From assembly GCF_000379465.1 (NCBI RefSeq), contig NZ_KB905447.1, forward strand, positions 62,001-126,000: DNA of 64,000 nt, in the 5' to 3' direction. This DNA is from Sciscionella marina DSM 45152 (GTDB taxonomy: Bacteria; Actinomycetota; Actinomycetes; Mycobacteriales; Pseudonocardiaceae). Positions 17,224 to 26,519 of the stretch are shown one piece after another (within the stretch, counting starts at the first letter, position 1; every line of letters begins with the position of its first letter). A program made the translations under genes and the position numbers. The notes beneath the pieces were generated by a model that saw nothing but the letters and a program-made list of their open reading frames with translations, was not told where the DNA came from and did no database searches.

Positions 17224-17269
17224 GTGGACTGCTGAACTCGGCCGGTAATGGCATGCTCGAAAGGTCCAC
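17224..17269. promoter_or_regulatory. GTGGAC...GTCCAC inverted repeat upstream of pdxS
   Basis: GTGGAC (17224-17229) and GTCCAC (17264-17269) are inverted copies flanking the upstream part of the pdxS promoter. The ten bases GAAAGGTCCA at 17259-17268 also occur upstream of pxpA at 16339-16348. A regulator site is possible but unproven. Confidence 0.3.
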
Positions 17270-17277
17270 CTCCGGCC

Positions 17278-17283
17278 TACTGT
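17278..17283 (+). promoter_or_regulatory. -10 element for leaderless pdxS transcript
   Basis: TACTGT (TAnnnT) ends 7 nt before the GTG start of pdxS at 17291. No ribosome-binding sequence is present in between. Confidence 0.5.
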
Positions 17284-17290
17284 CGGAACC

Positions 17291-18190
17291 GTGACAACAA
17301 CACTCGACTCCAAGATCGGCACCGCACAGGTCAAGCGCGGGATGGCCGAGATGCTCAAGGGCGGCGTGATCATGGACGTGGTCACGCCGGAACAGGCGAA
17401 GATCGCCGAGGACGCCGGGGCGGTCGCGGTGATGGCGCTCGAGCGGGTGCCCGCCGACATCCGCGCCCAGGGCGGCGTTGCCCGGATGAGCGATCCCGAT
17501 CTGATCGGCGGCATCGTGGACGCCGTGTCCATTCCGGTGATGGCCAAGGCGCGGATCGGGCACTTCGTCGAGGCTCAGATACTGCAGTCGCTCGGCGTCG
17601 ACTACATCGACGAGTCCGAGGTGCTCACCCCGGCCGACTACGCCAACCACATCGACAAGTTCGGCTTCACCGTGCCGTTCGTCTGCGGGGCGACCAATCT
17701 CGGCGAGGCACTGCGCAGGCTCACCGAGGGCGCGGCCATGATCCGCTCCAAGGGCGAGGCGGGCACCGGGGACGTCTCGAACGCGACCACGCACATGCGC
17801 GCCATCCGCGCCGAGATCCGCAAACTCACCTCGCTGCCCGAGGACGAGCTCTACGTTGCGGCCAAGGAACTGCAGGCGCCCTATGAACTGGTGCGCGAGG
17901 TCGCGAGCAAGGGCAAACTCCCGGTCGTGCTGTTCACCGCGGGCGGGATCGCCACTCCGGCGGACGCGGCCATGATGATGCAGCTCGGCGCCGAAGGCGT
18001 GTTCGTCGGCTCGGGCATCTTCAAATCGGGCGACCCGGCACGGCGCGCCGCCGCGATCGTCAAGGCCACCACCTTCTACGACGACCCGGATGTGCTCGCC
18101 AAGACCTCTCGCGGGCTCGGCGAGGCGATGGTCGGGCTGACCGTGGACGCGATCCCGGAACCGCACCGGCTCGCCGAACGCGGTTGGTGA
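17291..18190 (+). CDS. pdxS: Pyridoxal 5'-phosphate synthase, synthase subunit
   Basis: 299 residues of the highly conserved PdxS/SNZ TIM barrel, which makes PLP from ribose 5-phosphate, glyceraldehyde 3-phosphate and ammonia. The two catalytic lysines are visible, K86 in VMAKARIGH and K154 in [10 protein letters not shown], along with [23 protein letters not shown] and the phosphate loop [32 protein letters not shown]. The partner glutaminase pdxT is 3.1 kb downstream, separated by the XRE regulator, azlCD and a permease, whereas the two genes are usually adjacent or nearly so. Start GTG with a probable leaderless promoter. Confidence 0.97.
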   Translation: MTTTLDSKIGTAQVKRGMAEMLKGGVIMDVVTPEQAKIAEDAGAVAVMALERVPADIRAQGGVARMSDPDLIGGIVDAVSIPVMAKARIGHFVEAQILQSLGVDYIDESEVLTPADYANHIDKFGFTVPFVCGATNLGEALRRLTEGAAMIRSKGEAGTGDVSNATTHMRAIRAEIRKLTSLPEDELYVAAKELQAPYELVREVASKGKLPVVLFTAGGIATPADAAMMMQLGAEGVFVGSGIFKSGDPARRAAAIVKATTFYDDPDVLAKTSRGLGEAMVGLTVDAIPEPHRLAERGW

Positions 18191-18195
18191 GCGCT

Positions 18196-18783
18196 TCAGG
18201 CGTATTCGCCGACCAGGACCGCGCTCGTGCCCTTCTGCAGCGCTTTGAAGGTGTGCGGAATGTCCGCCGGGTAGGAGACGTAGTCCCCGGGGTGCAGCTC
18301 CACGGCGTCCTCGATCGGCCCGACGAGCGCGCGCCCGGCGCACAGCAGCACGTGCTCGACGGCCCCGCGCATGTGCGGGTCGGAGTCGTGTGCCGGGCCC
18401 GGTTCGGCGGTGATGTGGTACAGGTCGTGGCGTCCGTGCGCGGGCAGTGAGGCGAGCAGCCCGGCCTGGTACGGCGCGTGTTCGGCGGTGAGTTTCGGTC
18501 CCTCGCCGGCGCGCACCACGCGCACCACGGGCTGGGGTGGGTCGACGAGCCGGGAGACGGCGATCTCCAGCGCCCCGGCGAGCGCCCAGAGCGTCTCCAG
18601 GCTCGGGTTCCCGATCCCGGTCTCCAGCTGGGACAGGGTGGACTTGCCGATTCCCGCCCGCTTGGCGAGTTCGGAGAGTGAAATCCCGGCGCGGTGCCGC
18701 TCGGCCCGCAGTGCCGCGGAGATCCGTTCGATCGGCACCGGAGTCGGCTGCGCCGGGAGTCGCTGTCCCGTATCCGTCATCAC
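18196..18783 (-). CDS. XRE-family regulator with C-terminal cupin
   Basis: 195 residues. The helix-turn-helix occupies about residues 20-75 (AALRAERHRAGISLSELAKRAGIGKSTLSQLETGIGNPSLETLWALAGAL), and a cupin barrel follows (about 110-190; GAVEHVLLCAGRALVGPIEDAVELHPGDYVSYPADIPHTFKAL). This architecture is common for regulators of small-metabolite transport or catabolism. It is divergent from azlCD across 47 bp, so it probably represses or controls that branched-chain amino acid exporter. Stop codons of this gene and pdxS are only 5 bp apart. Confidence 0.92.
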   Translation of the reverse strand: MMTDTGQRLPAQPTPVPIERISAALRAERHRAGISLSELAKRAGIGKSTLSQLETGIGNPSLETLWALAGALEIAVSRLVDPPQPVVRVVRAGEGPKLTAEHAPYQAGLLASLPAHGRHDLYHITAEPGPAHDSDPHMRGAVEHVLLCAGRALVGPIEDAVELHPGDYVSYPADIPHTFKALQKGTSAVLVGEYA

Positions 18784-18794
18784 GACACCTCCGG

Positions 18795-18826
18795 TTGACG
18801 CACGCCTTTCCCGGGTTCATTATAGC
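18795..18826 (+). promoter_or_regulatory. Promoter of azlCD
   Basis: TTGACG (18795-18800) is followed after 17 nt by CATTAT (18818-18823), or after 20 nt by TATAGC (18821-18826), just before the GTG at 18831. The start codon would then be at or next to the transcription start; the region also separates the divergent XRE gene. Confidence 0.45.
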
Positions 18827-18830
18827 GAAC

Positions 18831-19532
18831 GTGCGTTCTTTCTACAGAACACTACGGGCGAACCTCGATGCCACGACGGTACGGGATATCAGCTTGCTGC
18901 TCGCGGCCGCGGTGCTCGACGGGATCTCCTTCGGTGCCGTCGCGGTGGGCTACGGACTGCCCGTGTGGGTCCCCGTGGTGATGACTCTGCTGGTGTTCGC
19001 CGGTGGTTCGCAGCTGCTGCTCGTCGGCCTGGTCGGGGCAGGGGCGAGCCCGGCCATGGCGGTGGCGGCGGGCCTGCTGGTGAACCTGCGGCACCTGCCG
19101 TTCGGCCTCGCTGTCTCGGATCTGATCGGCAAGCGGCTCGCGGCCCGTTTGGTCGGCACCCACCTGATGGTCGACGAATCGGTGGCGTTCGCGCTCGCCA
19201 CGGAGGACCGGAACAAGGCGCGCGCCAGCTACTGGACGGTGGGCGTGGGGATGTTCTTCGCGTGGACCCTCGGGGTGGTCATCGGGGCGCTGGCGGGCAG
19301 GGCGGTCGGGGATGTGCGGGCCTTCGGGGTCGACGCGGCGTTCCCCGCGGTGCTGTTCGCGCTCGTGCTGCCCGCCCTGAAGGACCGCAACACGCTGGCG
19401 GCGGTGCTGCTGGGGTGCGCGCTCGCGCTGGCCATGACCACGGTGCTGCCCGCGGGGGTCCCGGTACTGGTGGCGCTGCTCGGACTGGTGGTGCTGGCCG
19501 TGCGGCGCTCGGAGCGTGCGGTATGCCCTTGA
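18831..19532 (+). CDS. azlC: AzlC-family branched-chain amino acid exporter, large subunit
   Basis: 233 residues, GTG start. About six hydrophobic helices, with the AzlC signatures DGISFGAVAVGYGLPVWVPVVMTLLVFAGGSQLLLVGLV and GLLVNLRHLPFGLAVSD. Together with AzlD it exports branched-chain amino acids or analogues (azaleucine resistance in Bacillus). It overlaps azlD by 10 bp, consistent with coupled translation. Divergent from the XRE-cupin regulator. There is no ribosome-binding sequence before the GTG, which matches the promoter placement. Confidence 0.9.
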   Translation: MRSFYRTLRANLDATTVRDISLLLAAAVLDGISFGAVAVGYGLPVWVPVVMTLLVFAGGSQLLLVGLVGAGASPAMAVAAGLLVNLRHLPFGLAVSDLIGKRLAARLVGTHLMVDESVAFALATEDRNKARASYWTVGVGMFFAWTLGVVIGALAGRAVGDVRAFGVDAAFPAVLFALVLPALKDRNTLAAVLLGCALALAMTTVLPAGVPVLVALLGLVVLAVRRSERAVCP

Positions 19533-19831
19533 TCGCGATCGTGATCCTGGCGCTCGGCACCTACGCCATCCGGCTCACCGGTCCGCTGCTGGCCGGCCGG
19601 GTGGAGTTCTCGGCACGCGCGAAACGGGTGCTCACCGTCTCGGCCACGATCCTGCTCGCCGCGCTGGCCGTGACCACCGCCGTGTTCACCGGGGAACAGT
19701 TCGCCGGCTGGGCCCGGCCCGCCGGGGTCACGGTGGGGGTGCTGCTCGCGCTGCGCCGGGCACCACTGGTGGTCGTCGTGCTGGCCGCCGCGGGCACCGC
19801 CGCCGGACTGCGCGCCCTCGGTGTCGCCTGA
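19523..19831 (+). CDS. azlD: AzlD-family branched-chain amino acid exporter, small subunit
   Basis: 102 residues from the ATG at 19523, inside the end of azlC but in another frame. Four predicted hydrophobic segments, and the family-typical N-terminus LIAIVILALGTYAIRLTGPLLAGR. The size and the 10-bp overlap with azlC are normal for AzlCD pairs. Confidence 0.88.
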   Translation: MPLIAIVILALGTYAIRLTGPLLAGRVEFSARAKRVLTVSATILLAALAVTTAVFTGEQFAGWARPAGVTVGVLLALRRAPLVVVVLAAAGTAAGLRALGVA

Positions 19832-19884
19832 AAGTAGTGGGGTGCGCGCGGACCGTTCCGCCGCTTGGGATAGCTTCTCCCGTC

Positions 19885-21324
19885 GTGGTGGGAGTGAACA
19901 AGAACGTCGAGCACACGGTCGGGCGCGAGGGCTACGGCACTGGACTGAGCAGACGGCACGTGCAGATGATCGCGATCGGCGGCTCGATCGGGGTGGGACT
20001 GTTCCTGGGGTCGGGTGGCCGGATGCACTCGATCGGCCCGGCGCTGGTGCTGGCGTACGCGCTGTGCGGGCTGGCTGGTTTCTTCGTGATGCGTTCGCTG
20101 GGTGAGCTGGCCCTGTACCGGCCGAGCTCGGGTAGTTTCGTGACGTATTCGCGGGAGTTCATCGGCCCGTGGGCTGGGTTCGCCTCGGGCTGGATGTACT
20201 GGATGAACTGGGCGACCACCGGGGTCGCGGAGATCACCGCGGTCGGAACGTATGTGCAGAAGTGGGCGCCGGGGATGCCGCAGTGGATCACCGCGCTGCT
20301 GGCACTGGGTGTGCTGCTGCTGATCAACCTGATCTCGGTGAAGGTGTTCGGGGAGCTGGAGTTCTGGTTCTCCGTGCTCAAGGTGGTCGCGATCTGCGCG
20401 TTCCTCGCGGTGGGGATCTTCATCGCGATCGACGGCTCGAACATGGGCGGCGGGGTGACCGCGGGCCCGCACAACCTGGTGGACAATGGCGGGTTCTTCC
20501 CGAACGGCTTCGGGGTCGTGCTGATCTCGCTGCAGGCGGTGATCTTCGCGTACTCGGCGATCGAGATGGTCGGGATCACCGCGGGGGAGACGGCGAACCC
20601 GCACAAGGTGCTTCCGAAGGCGGTCAACGCGGTGGCCTGGCGGATCGCGGTGTTCTACATCGGCTCGATCCTGCTGCTGGGCATGGCGCTGCCGCACACG
20701 ATGTACAACGGGGACGCCTCGCCGTTCGTGATGGTGTTCTCCAAGGTCGGGATCCCCGCGGCCGGGGACCTGATGAACGTCGTGGTGATCACCGCGGCAC
20801 TGTCCTCGTGCAACTCGGGCCTCTACTCGACCGGCCGGATCCTGCGCAGCCTCGCCCAGCGCGGGGAGGCGCCCCGGTTCGCCGGGCGGATGAGCGCCCG
20901 GCAGGTTCCGGTCGGCGGGATCGCGCTGACCGCGATCGTGTACCTGGCCGGGATCGTGCTGAACTTCTTCGTCCCGAAGGAAGCCTTCGACCTGGCGACC
21001 TCGGTGGCCGGGGTCGGGGTGATCGCGACCTGGGCGGCGTTCCTGTACTCGAACGCCCGGTTCCACGCCAGGACCCGCCGCGGTGAGCTGGAACGGCCCA
21101 GTTTCCGGATGCCCGGGGCGCCCTGGACCAACTACGCCACGCTGATCTTCCTGGCGCTGGTCGTGGTCCTGATGGGGTTCACCGACGAGGCCGCGCAACG
21201 CATCGCCTTCTTCATCGCCGTGCCAGGGGCCGCCGTGGTCCTGATCATCGGCTGGCTCTGCGTGCGCAAGCGCAGCCACGCGGCGGCGAGGGCGGAGCAG
21301 TCCGAACAGGCACAACTATCATGA
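19885..21324 (+). CDS. Amino acid permease, APC family (AAT branch)
   Basis: About 479 residues with some 12 transmembrane helices. The AAT-branch signature is present: [66 protein letters not shown], followed by [26 protein letters not shown]. Relatives import GABA, aromatic amino acids, asparagine or D-serine/D-alanine; the substrate cannot be fixed here. Three in-frame GTG codons (19885, 19888, 19894) are possible starts. A TAGCTT box 8 nt before the first favours 19885. It lies 4 bp before pdxT and may be co-transcribed with it. Confidence 0.88.
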   Translation: MVGVNKNVEHTVGREGYGTGLSRRHVQMIAIGGSIGVGLFLGSGGRMHSIGPALVLAYALCGLAGFFVMRSLGELALYRPSSGSFVTYSREFIGPWAGFASGWMYWMNWATTGVAEITAVGTYVQKWAPGMPQWITALLALGVLLLINLISVKVFGELEFWFSVLKVVAICAFLAVGIFIAIDGSNMGGGVTAGPHNLVDNGGFFPNGFGVVLISLQAVIFAYSAIEMVGITAGETANPHKVLPKAVNAVAWRIAVFYIGSILLLGMALPHTMYNGDASPFVMVFSKVGIPAAGDLMNVVVITAALSSCNSGLYSTGRILRSLAQRGEAPRFAGRMSARQVPVGGIALTAIVYLAGIVLNFFVPKEAFDLATSVAGVGVIATWAAFLYSNARFHARTRRGELERPSFRMPGAPWTNYATLIFLALVVVLMGFTDEAAQRIAFFIAVPGAAVVLIIGWLCVRKRSHAAARAEQSEQAQLS

Positions 21325-21328
21325 CCGC

Positions 21329-21937
21329 ATGACACCGAACATCGGCGTACTCGCGTTGCAGGGCGACGTGCGTGAACACGTCCGCGCCCTCGAGTCCTGC
21401 GGGGCGCGCGCCTGTCCCGTGCGGCGCCCGGAAGAGCTGGCCGCGGTGGACGGGCTCGTGCTCCCCGGTGGCGAGTCCACGGCCATGAATCGGCTGCTCG
21501 AGCAGTTCGAGCTCGGGGAACCGCTACGGGCCCGGCTCGCCGAGGGCATGCCCGCCTACGGTTCGTGCGCTGGCATGATCCTGCTCGCGAAGGAGATCCT
21601 GGACGGGCGGGCGGACCAGCAGCCACTCGGCGCGCTGGACATCGTGGTCCGCCGCAACGCCTTCGGCAGGCAGGTGGACTCGTTCGAGACCGAGCTCGCG
21701 TTCTCCGGGATCGCGGAGCCGCTCCACGCCGTGTTCATCCGCGCCCCCTGGGTGGAATCGCGCGCCGAGCACGTGGAAGTGCTCGCCAGCATCCCCGAGG
21801 GCACGGGGCACGGACCGGCCGCCGGTAGGATCGTCGCCGCTCGCCAGGGTTCGGTGTTCGTCACCGCGTTCCACCCGGAGCTGACCGGAGACGCGCGGGT
21901 GCACAACCGGTTCGTCGAGCTCGTACGCGAGCACTGA
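21329..21937 (+). CDS. pdxT: Pyridoxal 5'-phosphate synthase, glutaminase subunit
   Basis: 202 residues of the PdxT/SNO class I-like glutamine amidotransferase. Visible are GGEST (47-51), the nucleophile C80 in [10 protein letters not shown], and the His-Glu pair in AFHPELTGD near residue 182. It supplies ammonia to PdxS. It starts 4 bp after the permease stop and is followed by a YebC-family gene after 15 bp, a common actinomycete order. Separation from pdxS is unusual. Confidence 0.97.
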   Translation: MTPNIGVLALQGDVREHVRALESCGARACPVRRPEELAAVDGLVLPGGESTAMNRLLEQFELGEPLRARLAEGMPAYGSCAGMILLAKEILDGRADQQPLGALDIVVRRNAFGRQVDSFETELAFSGIAEPLHAVFIRAPWVESRAEHVEVLASIPEGTGHGPAAGRIVAARQGSVFVTAFHPELTGDARVHNRFVELVREH

Positions 21938-21952
21938 GGAGGAGGAAATACG

Positions 21953-22702
21953 ATGAGCGGCCACTCCAAATGGGCCACGACGAAACACAAGAAGGCGGGC
22001 ATCGACGCCAAGCGCGGCAAGCTGTTCGCGAAACTGGTGAAGAACATCGAGGTCGCCGCGCGTTCCGGCGGTGGGGACCCGGACGGGAACCCGACCCTCT
22101 ACGACGCCATCCTCAAGGCGACCAAGAACTCGGTGCCCAAGGACAACATCGAGCGGGCCCGCAAGCGCGGAGCCGGCGAGGAAGCGGGCGGAGCCGAATA
22201 CCAGACCATCATGTACGAGGGCTACGCGCCCGGTGGGGTCGCGCTGCTCGTCGAGTGCCTGACCGACAATCGCAACCGCGCGGCCGGTGAGGTGCGCACC
22301 GCGATGACCCGCAATGGCGGAACCATGGCCGACCCGGGTTCGGTGCAGTACCTGTTCGAGCGCAAGGGCGTCGTGCTGGTGACCAAGGGTGAACTGAGCG
22401 AGGACGACGTGCTCGGTGCCGTACTGGACGCGGGCGCGGAGGAGATCAGCGATCTCGGCGAGCAGTTCGAGATCATCTCGGAGGCCGGGGATCTGGTCGC
22501 GGTGCGGACCGCGCTGCGGGATGCGGGGTACGAGTACGACTCCGCCGAGGCGAACTTCCTGCCGTCCATGACCGTGGATCTGGACGCGGACAACGCCCGC
22601 AAGGTCTTCAAGCTCGTGGACGCGCTCGAGGACTCCGACGATGTGCAGAACGTGTACGGAAACTTCGACGTCGCCGACGAGGTTCTGGCCGAAGTCGGCT
22701 GA
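21953..22702 (+). CDS. YebC/PmpR-family regulatory/translation-assisting protein
   Basis: 249 residues, canonical length, with the invariant N-terminus [36 protein letters not shown] and [34 protein letters not shown]. An excellent GAGGAGGAAA ribosome-binding sequence precedes the ATG. Family members have been described as DNA-binding regulators (PmpR, RuvC-region regulators) and more recently as ribosome-associated factors. In many bacteria it sits directly before ruvC; here a DUF4262 gene and a LexA box intervene. Confidence 0.95.
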   Translation: MSGHSKWATTKHKKAGIDAKRGKLFAKLVKNIEVAARSGGGDPDGNPTLYDAILKATKNSVPKDNIERARKRGAGEEAGGAEYQTIMYEGYAPGGVALLVECLTDNRNRAAGEVRTAMTRNGGTMADPGSVQYLFERKGVVLVTKGELSEDDVLGAVLDAGAEEISDLGEQFEIISEAGDLVAVRTALRDAGYEYDSAEANFLPSMTVDLDADNARKVFKLVDALEDSDDVQNVYGNFDVADEVLAEVG

Positions 22703-22756
22703 TCGCAAGAAAATTCGGCGTGGGGTGCATGACTCCGGCCGGGGGTCCTTGGCAGA

Positions 22757-23278
22757 ATGTGCGCCGTGACAACGCTGCCGCTCTCCGAGGAAGACACCGC
22801 ACTCCGCCGCTGGATGCTGGCACAGGCCGAGGAACACGGCTGTGCGCTCATTCAGGTGGACGAGGACGACACCGGTTCCGGCTATACGTTCTCCGCCGGA
22901 GCGTGGCGTCGTTACGGTGTGCCGGAGGCCGTCGTCGTCGGACTGGATCCGGAAATGGCCGCGGAACTGATCCACCGCTACGTGCACCGTGCCGCGGCGG
23001 GGGAGCGATTCGTGCCCGGCGGGCTCTACGGGGATTTCTTCGAGGGCGTTTCACTGACCGTGGAGCGGGTGGCCCCGAGCTGGTATCCCGAATACCTCGG
23101 CAGCGCGTTCCTGTTGTACAGCAACGGGGATTTCCCGGCGTTGCAGATCATCGTGCCGACCTCGGAGGGCTACTGGCCGTGGAGCCTGGACGCTCCGGCC
23201 GGGTTCGCGGCCTGGCAGCCGGTACTGACCGAGAGCGGTAAACCGGAAAGCTGGCGGCCGGGCCACGACGGTCCCTGA
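22757..23278 (+). CDS. DUF4262 domain protein
   Basis: 173 residues from the ATG at 22757; a GTG at 22766 (MTTLPLSEED) is an equally good start. The central part follows the DUF4262 pattern: YTFSAGAWRRYGVPEAVVVGLDPEMAAELIHRYV, then a G..F..G.L...F and a terminal aromatic-rich PTSEGYWPWS. No signal peptide or membrane segment. The function of DUF4262 proteins is not established. It interrupts the usual YebC-ruvC adjacency. Confidence 0.75.
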   Translation: MCAVTTLPLSEEDTALRRWMLAQAEEHGCALIQVDEDDTGSGYTFSAGAWRRYGVPEAVVVGLDPEMAAELIHRYVHRAAAGERFVPGGLYGDFFEGVSLTVERVAPSWYPEYLGSAFLLYSNGDFPALQIIVPTSEGYWPWSLDAPAGFAAWQPVLTESGKPESWRPGHDGP

Positions 23279-23607
23279 TCCGCAGACCTTTGGTATTTCG
23301 CCGAGTCCGGACCGGCGAATCGCACGCAGTCCTCGGTGCAGGGCGGGACCACGGCGGTGCCGAGCAGCGAGTACCCGCCGAGTGTTTCGTCGGGCCCGAC
23401 GAAGGTGGGCGCCCGCGACAGGGAGTAGGTCCCGGACTGTCCACGTCCCGATCGCTCCGTGCGCAGAGCCCGCACTCGACCGGTAGCGGGGCGAGGCCGG
23501 GCTCCCTGATGTCGTCGTGCAGCCGGCCGCGATAGCTGTGTGTCGCTCGCCGGAGCGGGCCTTCCGCACGGTAGGGTTCGAACTGATGTTCGTAGGGAGG
23601 TGTGCCC
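23279..23607. other. Intergenic region before ruvC, no supported gene
   Basis: 329 bp between the DUF4262 gene and ruvC. Its last part holds a LexA box and -10 candidate. The rest contains open frames on the minus strand (one reading APTFVGPDETLGGYSLLG) but no convincing start, ribosome site or family match, so I do not call a gene; a decayed remnant is possible. Confidence 0.4.
23572..23593 (+). promoter_or_regulatory. LexA (SOS) box and -10 element of ruvCAB
   Basis: TCGAACTGATGTTCGT at 23578-23593 matches the mycobacterial SOS box TCGAAC-N4-GTTCGA at 11 of 12 specified bases. It directly follows a TAGGGT -10 candidate (23572-23577) and ends 14 nt before the ruvC start, so LexA bound here would block transcription. 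Confidence 0.75.
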
Positions 23608-24177
23608 GTGCGGGTACTTGGCGTTGACCCGGGCCTGACCAGGTGCGGGCTCGGCGTGGTCGATGGGACCGGTGGGCGCACCGTGCGCTGTGTGGATGTC
23701 GGCGTGGTGCGCACACCGGCCGATGCGGAGCTCGCCACCCGGTTGCTGCTGGTGGCCGAGGCCGCGGAGCGCTGGCTCGAGGAGTACCGCCCCGAAGTGG
23801 TCGCGATCGAGCGGGTGTTCAGCCAGCACAACGTGCGCACCGCGATGGGCACCGCGCAAGCGGGCGGGGTGGTGGCGCTGGCCGCGGCACGGCGCGGCGT
23901 CACCGTCGCGTTCCACACTCCCTCGGAGATGAAGGCCGCGGTCACCGGCTCAGGGCAGGCGGACAAGAAGCAGGTCGCCGCGATGGTGACCCGGCTGCTC
24001 GGGCTCGACCAGCGACCGAGTCCCGCGGATGCGGCGGACGCGCTCGGGCTCGCGATCTGCCACGTGTGGCGCGGTCCGATGAACAACCGGATGGCCGAGG
24101 CGAAGCGGCGCTCGGCGGAACTCGCCAAGGCACACCGGGCGAAGTTGGCCAAGGCGCGACGGGAGGCACGGCGATGA
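23608..24177 (+). CDS. ruvC: Crossover junction endodeoxyribonuclease RuvC
   Basis: 189 residues. I place the start at the GTG at 23608 because GGGAGG (23595-23600) is 7 nt upstream; the GTG at 23602 would touch it. Acidic catalytic residues appear in [26 protein letters not shown] and [16 protein letters not shown], the RNase H-fold set that cleaves Holliday junctions. The C-terminal tail is a Lys/Arg/Ala-rich extension common in actinomycetes. It overlaps ruvA by ATGA. SOS control is indicated by the box upstream. Confidence 0.97.
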   Translation: MRVLGVDPGLTRCGLGVVDGTGGRTVRCVDVGVVRTPADAELATRLLLVAEAAERWLEEYRPEVVAIERVFSQHNVRTAMGTAQAGGVVALAAARRGVTVAFHTPSEMKAAVTGSGQADKKQVAAMVTRLLGLDQRPSPADAADALGLAICHVWRGPMNNRMAEAKRRSAELAKAHRAKLAKARREARR

Positions 24178-24767
24178 TCAGTCAGCTGCGCGGCACGGTG
24201 GTCGGCATCGGACTCGACTCCTGCGTGCTCGACGTCGGCGGGGTCGGCTACGCGGTGCTGGCCACCCCGGCGACCCTGGCCGTGCTGCGCACCGGAACCG
24301 AGGCGACGCTGGCGACCTCGCTGGTCGTGCGCGAGGACTCCATGACCCTCTACGGGTTCACCGACACCGCGGCGCGGGACCTGTTCACCCTGCTGCAGAC
24401 GGTCTCCGGGATCGGCCCGCGGATCGCGCTCGCGATGCTGGCCGTGCTCGAACCGGACACGCTCACCACCGCGATCGCCGAGGAGGATGTGCGCACCCTG
24501 ACCACGGTGCCCGGCATCGGCCGCAAGGGCGCCGAGCGGCTCGTGCTGGAACTGCGTGACAAGGTCGGTGTGGTGCGCGGCGCGAGCTCGGCGGCGCAAC
24601 CGGCCAGCGGCGGGGTCCGGACCTCCGTCGTCGAAGCGCTCACCGGGCTCGGGTTCGCGGTCAAACAGGCCGAGTCCGCTGTGGACAAGGTGCTTGCCCA
24701 GAACGAACATCCGCACGAGAACTCCGCCGTGCTGCGCGGCGCGCTTACCATGCTCGGGCGCAAGTAA
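24174..24767 (+). CDS. ruvA: Holliday junction DNA helicase subunit RuvA
   Basis: 197 residues. It has the N-terminal OB fold ([35 protein letters not shown]), two helix-hairpin-helix motifs ([16 protein letters not shown] and [18 protein letters not shown]), and the C-terminal three-helix RuvB-binding domain ([23 protein letters not shown]). It forms the tetramer that holds the four-way junction. Overlaps ruvC by 4 bp and precedes ruvB by 15 bp. Confidence 0.97.
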   Translation: MISQLRGTVVGIGLDSCVLDVGGVGYAVLATPATLAVLRTGTEATLATSLVVREDSMTLYGFTDTAARDLFTLLQTVSGIGPRIALAMLAVLEPDTLTTAIAEEDVRTLTTVPGIGRKGAERLVLELRDKVGVVRGASSAAQPASGGVRTSVVEALTGLGFAVKQAESAVDKVLAQNEHPHENSAVLRGALTMLGRK

Positions 24768-24782
24768 CGAGGAGCGCCCGCG

Positions 24783-25832
24783 ATGGACAGTGAAGACGAG
24801 CAGGAACGGGAAGTCGCCCCCGAGGCGGTGGTGGCCGACCTCGATGTGGAATCGACGTTGCGGCCCAAGACGCTGCGCGAGTTCATCGGCCAGGAGAAGG
24901 TCTCCGAACAGCTCGAACTGGTGCTGCACGGTGCCAAGCAGCGCGGCGAATCCCCGGACCACGTGCTGCTCTCCGGCCCGCCTGGGCTCGGCAAGACCAG
25001 CCTCGCGATGATCATCGCCGCCGAACTGGGCAGCTCGCTGCGGGTGACATCCGGTCCGGCACTCGAGCGGCCCGGCGACCTCGCGGCCATGCTGTCCAAT
25101 CTCGCCGAGGGCGATGTGCTGTTCATCGACGAGATCCACCGGATCGCGCGCCCCGCCGAGGAGATGCTGTACCTGGCCATGGAGGACTTCCGGGTGGATG
25201 TGGTCGTCGGCAAGGGGCCCGGCGCCACCAGCATCCCGCTCGACGTGGCGCCGTTCACCCTGGTCGGGGCGACCACCCGGTCCGGGGCGCTGACCTCCCC
25301 GCTGCGCGACCGCTTCGGGTTCACCGGGCACATGGAGTTCTACCGGCCGGCCGAGCTGGAACTGGTGGTGCGCCGCTCCGCGGGCATCCTCGGCATCGAG
25401 CTGCACGCGGACGGGGGTACCGAGATCGCGCGGCGTTCCCGGGGCACCCCACGGATCGCCAACCGGCTGCTGCGCCGGGTCCGGGACTACGCCCAGGTCC
25501 GCGCGGACGGCGCGGTGACCCTGGAGATCGCACGCGCCGCGCTCGAGGTCTACGACGTGGACGAACTGGGTCTCGACCGGCTGGACCGCGCGGTGCTCAG
25601 CGCCCTGGTGCGCAGCTTCAGCGGCGGACCGGTCGGCGTGTCCACGCTCGCGGTCTCGGTCGGCGAGGAATCGAGCACCGTGGAGGAGGTCTGCGAGCCG
25701 TACCTTGTACGGGCGGGTATGCTCGCTCGCACTCCGCGTGGGCGGGTGGCCACCGCCGCGGCATGGGCGCACCTCGGACTGACCGCGCCACCGGATGCGG
25801 TGGGCGACGGGCAAGCTACCCTTTTCGGGTGA
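24783..25832 (+). CDS. ruvB: Holliday junction branch migration ATPase RuvB
   Basis: 349 residues of AAA+ ATPase. Walker A is [13 protein letters not shown] (about 60-72) and Walker [10 protein letters not shown]. Sensor and arginine-finger region is [26 protein letters not shown], and the C-terminal winged helix ends [14 protein letters not shown]. It drives branch migration with RuvA. The acidic N-terminal extension ([17 protein letters not shown]) is typical of actinomycetes. Last gene of the LexA-controlled ruvCAB operon. Confidence 0.97.
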   Translation: MDSEDEQEREVAPEAVVADLDVESTLRPKTLREFIGQEKVSEQLELVLHGAKQRGESPDHVLLSGPPGLGKTSLAMIIAAELGSSLRVTSGPALERPGDLAAMLSNLAEGDVLFIDEIHRIARPAEEMLYLAMEDFRVDVVVGKGPGATSIPLDVAPFTLVGATTRSGALTSPLRDRFGFTGHMEFYRPAELELVVRRSAGILGIELHADGGTEIARRSRGTPRIANRLLRRVRDYAQVRADGAVTLEIARAALEVYDVDELGLDRLDRAVLSALVRSFSGGPVGVSTLAVSVGEESSTVEEVCEPYLVRAGMLARTPRGRVATAAAWAHLGLTAPPDAVGDGQATLFG

Positions 25833-25997
25833 TGGGCTGCGCTACACTCGGTTGTCGAGGGCGTCTACCTCGGCAGGTTGTCGCGGCGTGGCACACTGGG
25901 TAGCGCGGAATCGGACAATCTAAGAACTTGAGCACCGCTCAGACGGGCGCGTGCCCAGCACGACGACGTGGCGCCGAAGCCACCCGAATGGAGAGCA

Positions 25998-26384
25998 ATG
26001 TCCCAGACCCTGATCCTCCCGCTCCTCATCCTGGTCCTCGCGATTCCGATGTTCTTCAGCTTCCGCAAGCAGAAGCGGATGCAGCAGCAGCAGCGGGATC
26101 TGCAGAGCTCGATCGGCCCCGGTGACCGCGTCATGACCACCTCCGGCCTGTACGGCACGGTGAGCAGGACCGACGACACCACGATCGACATCGAGATCGC
26201 CCCCGGCATGGTCACCACCTGGCTGCGCCAGGCGGTTCGCGAGAAGGTGCAGCCGGAGACCGAGACGGACACCGCGACCACCGCGGAGACCCCGGCCGAG
26301 AGCGGCGAGAACACCGAGCCCGCCGAGGTCGAGGCCACGAGTGGTGCTTCCGTCGCGGAGCCACTCGAGCACAAGACTCGCTGA
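25998..26384 (+). CDS. yajC: Preprotein translocase auxiliary subunit YajC
   Basis: 128 residues from the ATG at 25998, with GGAGAG upstream. One N-terminal membrane helix (LILPLLILVLAIPMFFSF) is followed by the YajC domain RKQKRMQQQQRDLQSSIGPGDRVMTTSGLYGTV and a long acidic Thr/Glu/Ala tail (about 85-128). It belongs to the SecDF-YajC complex, which assists protein export. The 165 bp before it hold no gene; the 200 bp after it contain hairpins in front of secD. Confidence 0.93.
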   Translation: MSQTLILPLLILVLAIPMFFSFRKQKRMQQQQRDLQSSIGPGDRVMTTSGLYGTVSRTDDTTIDIEIAPGMVTTWLRQAVREKVQPETETDTATTAETPAESGENTEPAEVEATSGASVAEPLEHKTR

Positions 26385-26405
26385 GGCTGGCACACAAGTC
26401 CAGCC
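26385..26405 (+). promoter_or_regulatory. Hairpin 1 after yajC
   Basis: GGCTGG (26385-26390) pairs with CCAGCC (26400-26405) across a 9-nt loop directly after the yajC stop. It may act as a weak terminator or processing site. Confidence 0.4.
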
Positions 26406-26482
26406 CGCAACACCGACCGAACACCGGTGCGAGTACGGTGTGGCGCAACCCATTACCGCCCGCTGTCTCCGCTCCGGCGTGC

Positions 26483-26519
26483 AGACCACCGGCAGGCGAG
26501 CAGTCGCCTCTGGTGGTCT
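26483..26519 (+). promoter_or_regulatory. Strong two-part hairpin in the secD leader
   Basis: AGACCACC (26483-26490) pairs with GGTGGTCT (26512-26519), and inside it AGGCGA (26494-26499) pairs with TCGCCT (26504-26509), leaving a GCAG tetraloop. No T-tract follows. Another stem, ACACCG/CGGTGT, lies at 26421-26441. Together they make the yajC-secD spacer a structured leader or attenuator candidate. Confidence 0.5.

Noticed and set aside
17222-17290. MocR/PdxR operator before pdxS
   Set aside because: AAGTGGACT at 17222-17230 resembles the corynebacterial PdxR site, but no MocR-type regulator gene is nearby and the match is partial.
23148-25814. 888-codon minus-strand open frame opposite ruvCAB
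   Set aside because: Antisense of three core repair genes; no recognisable domain or start site.
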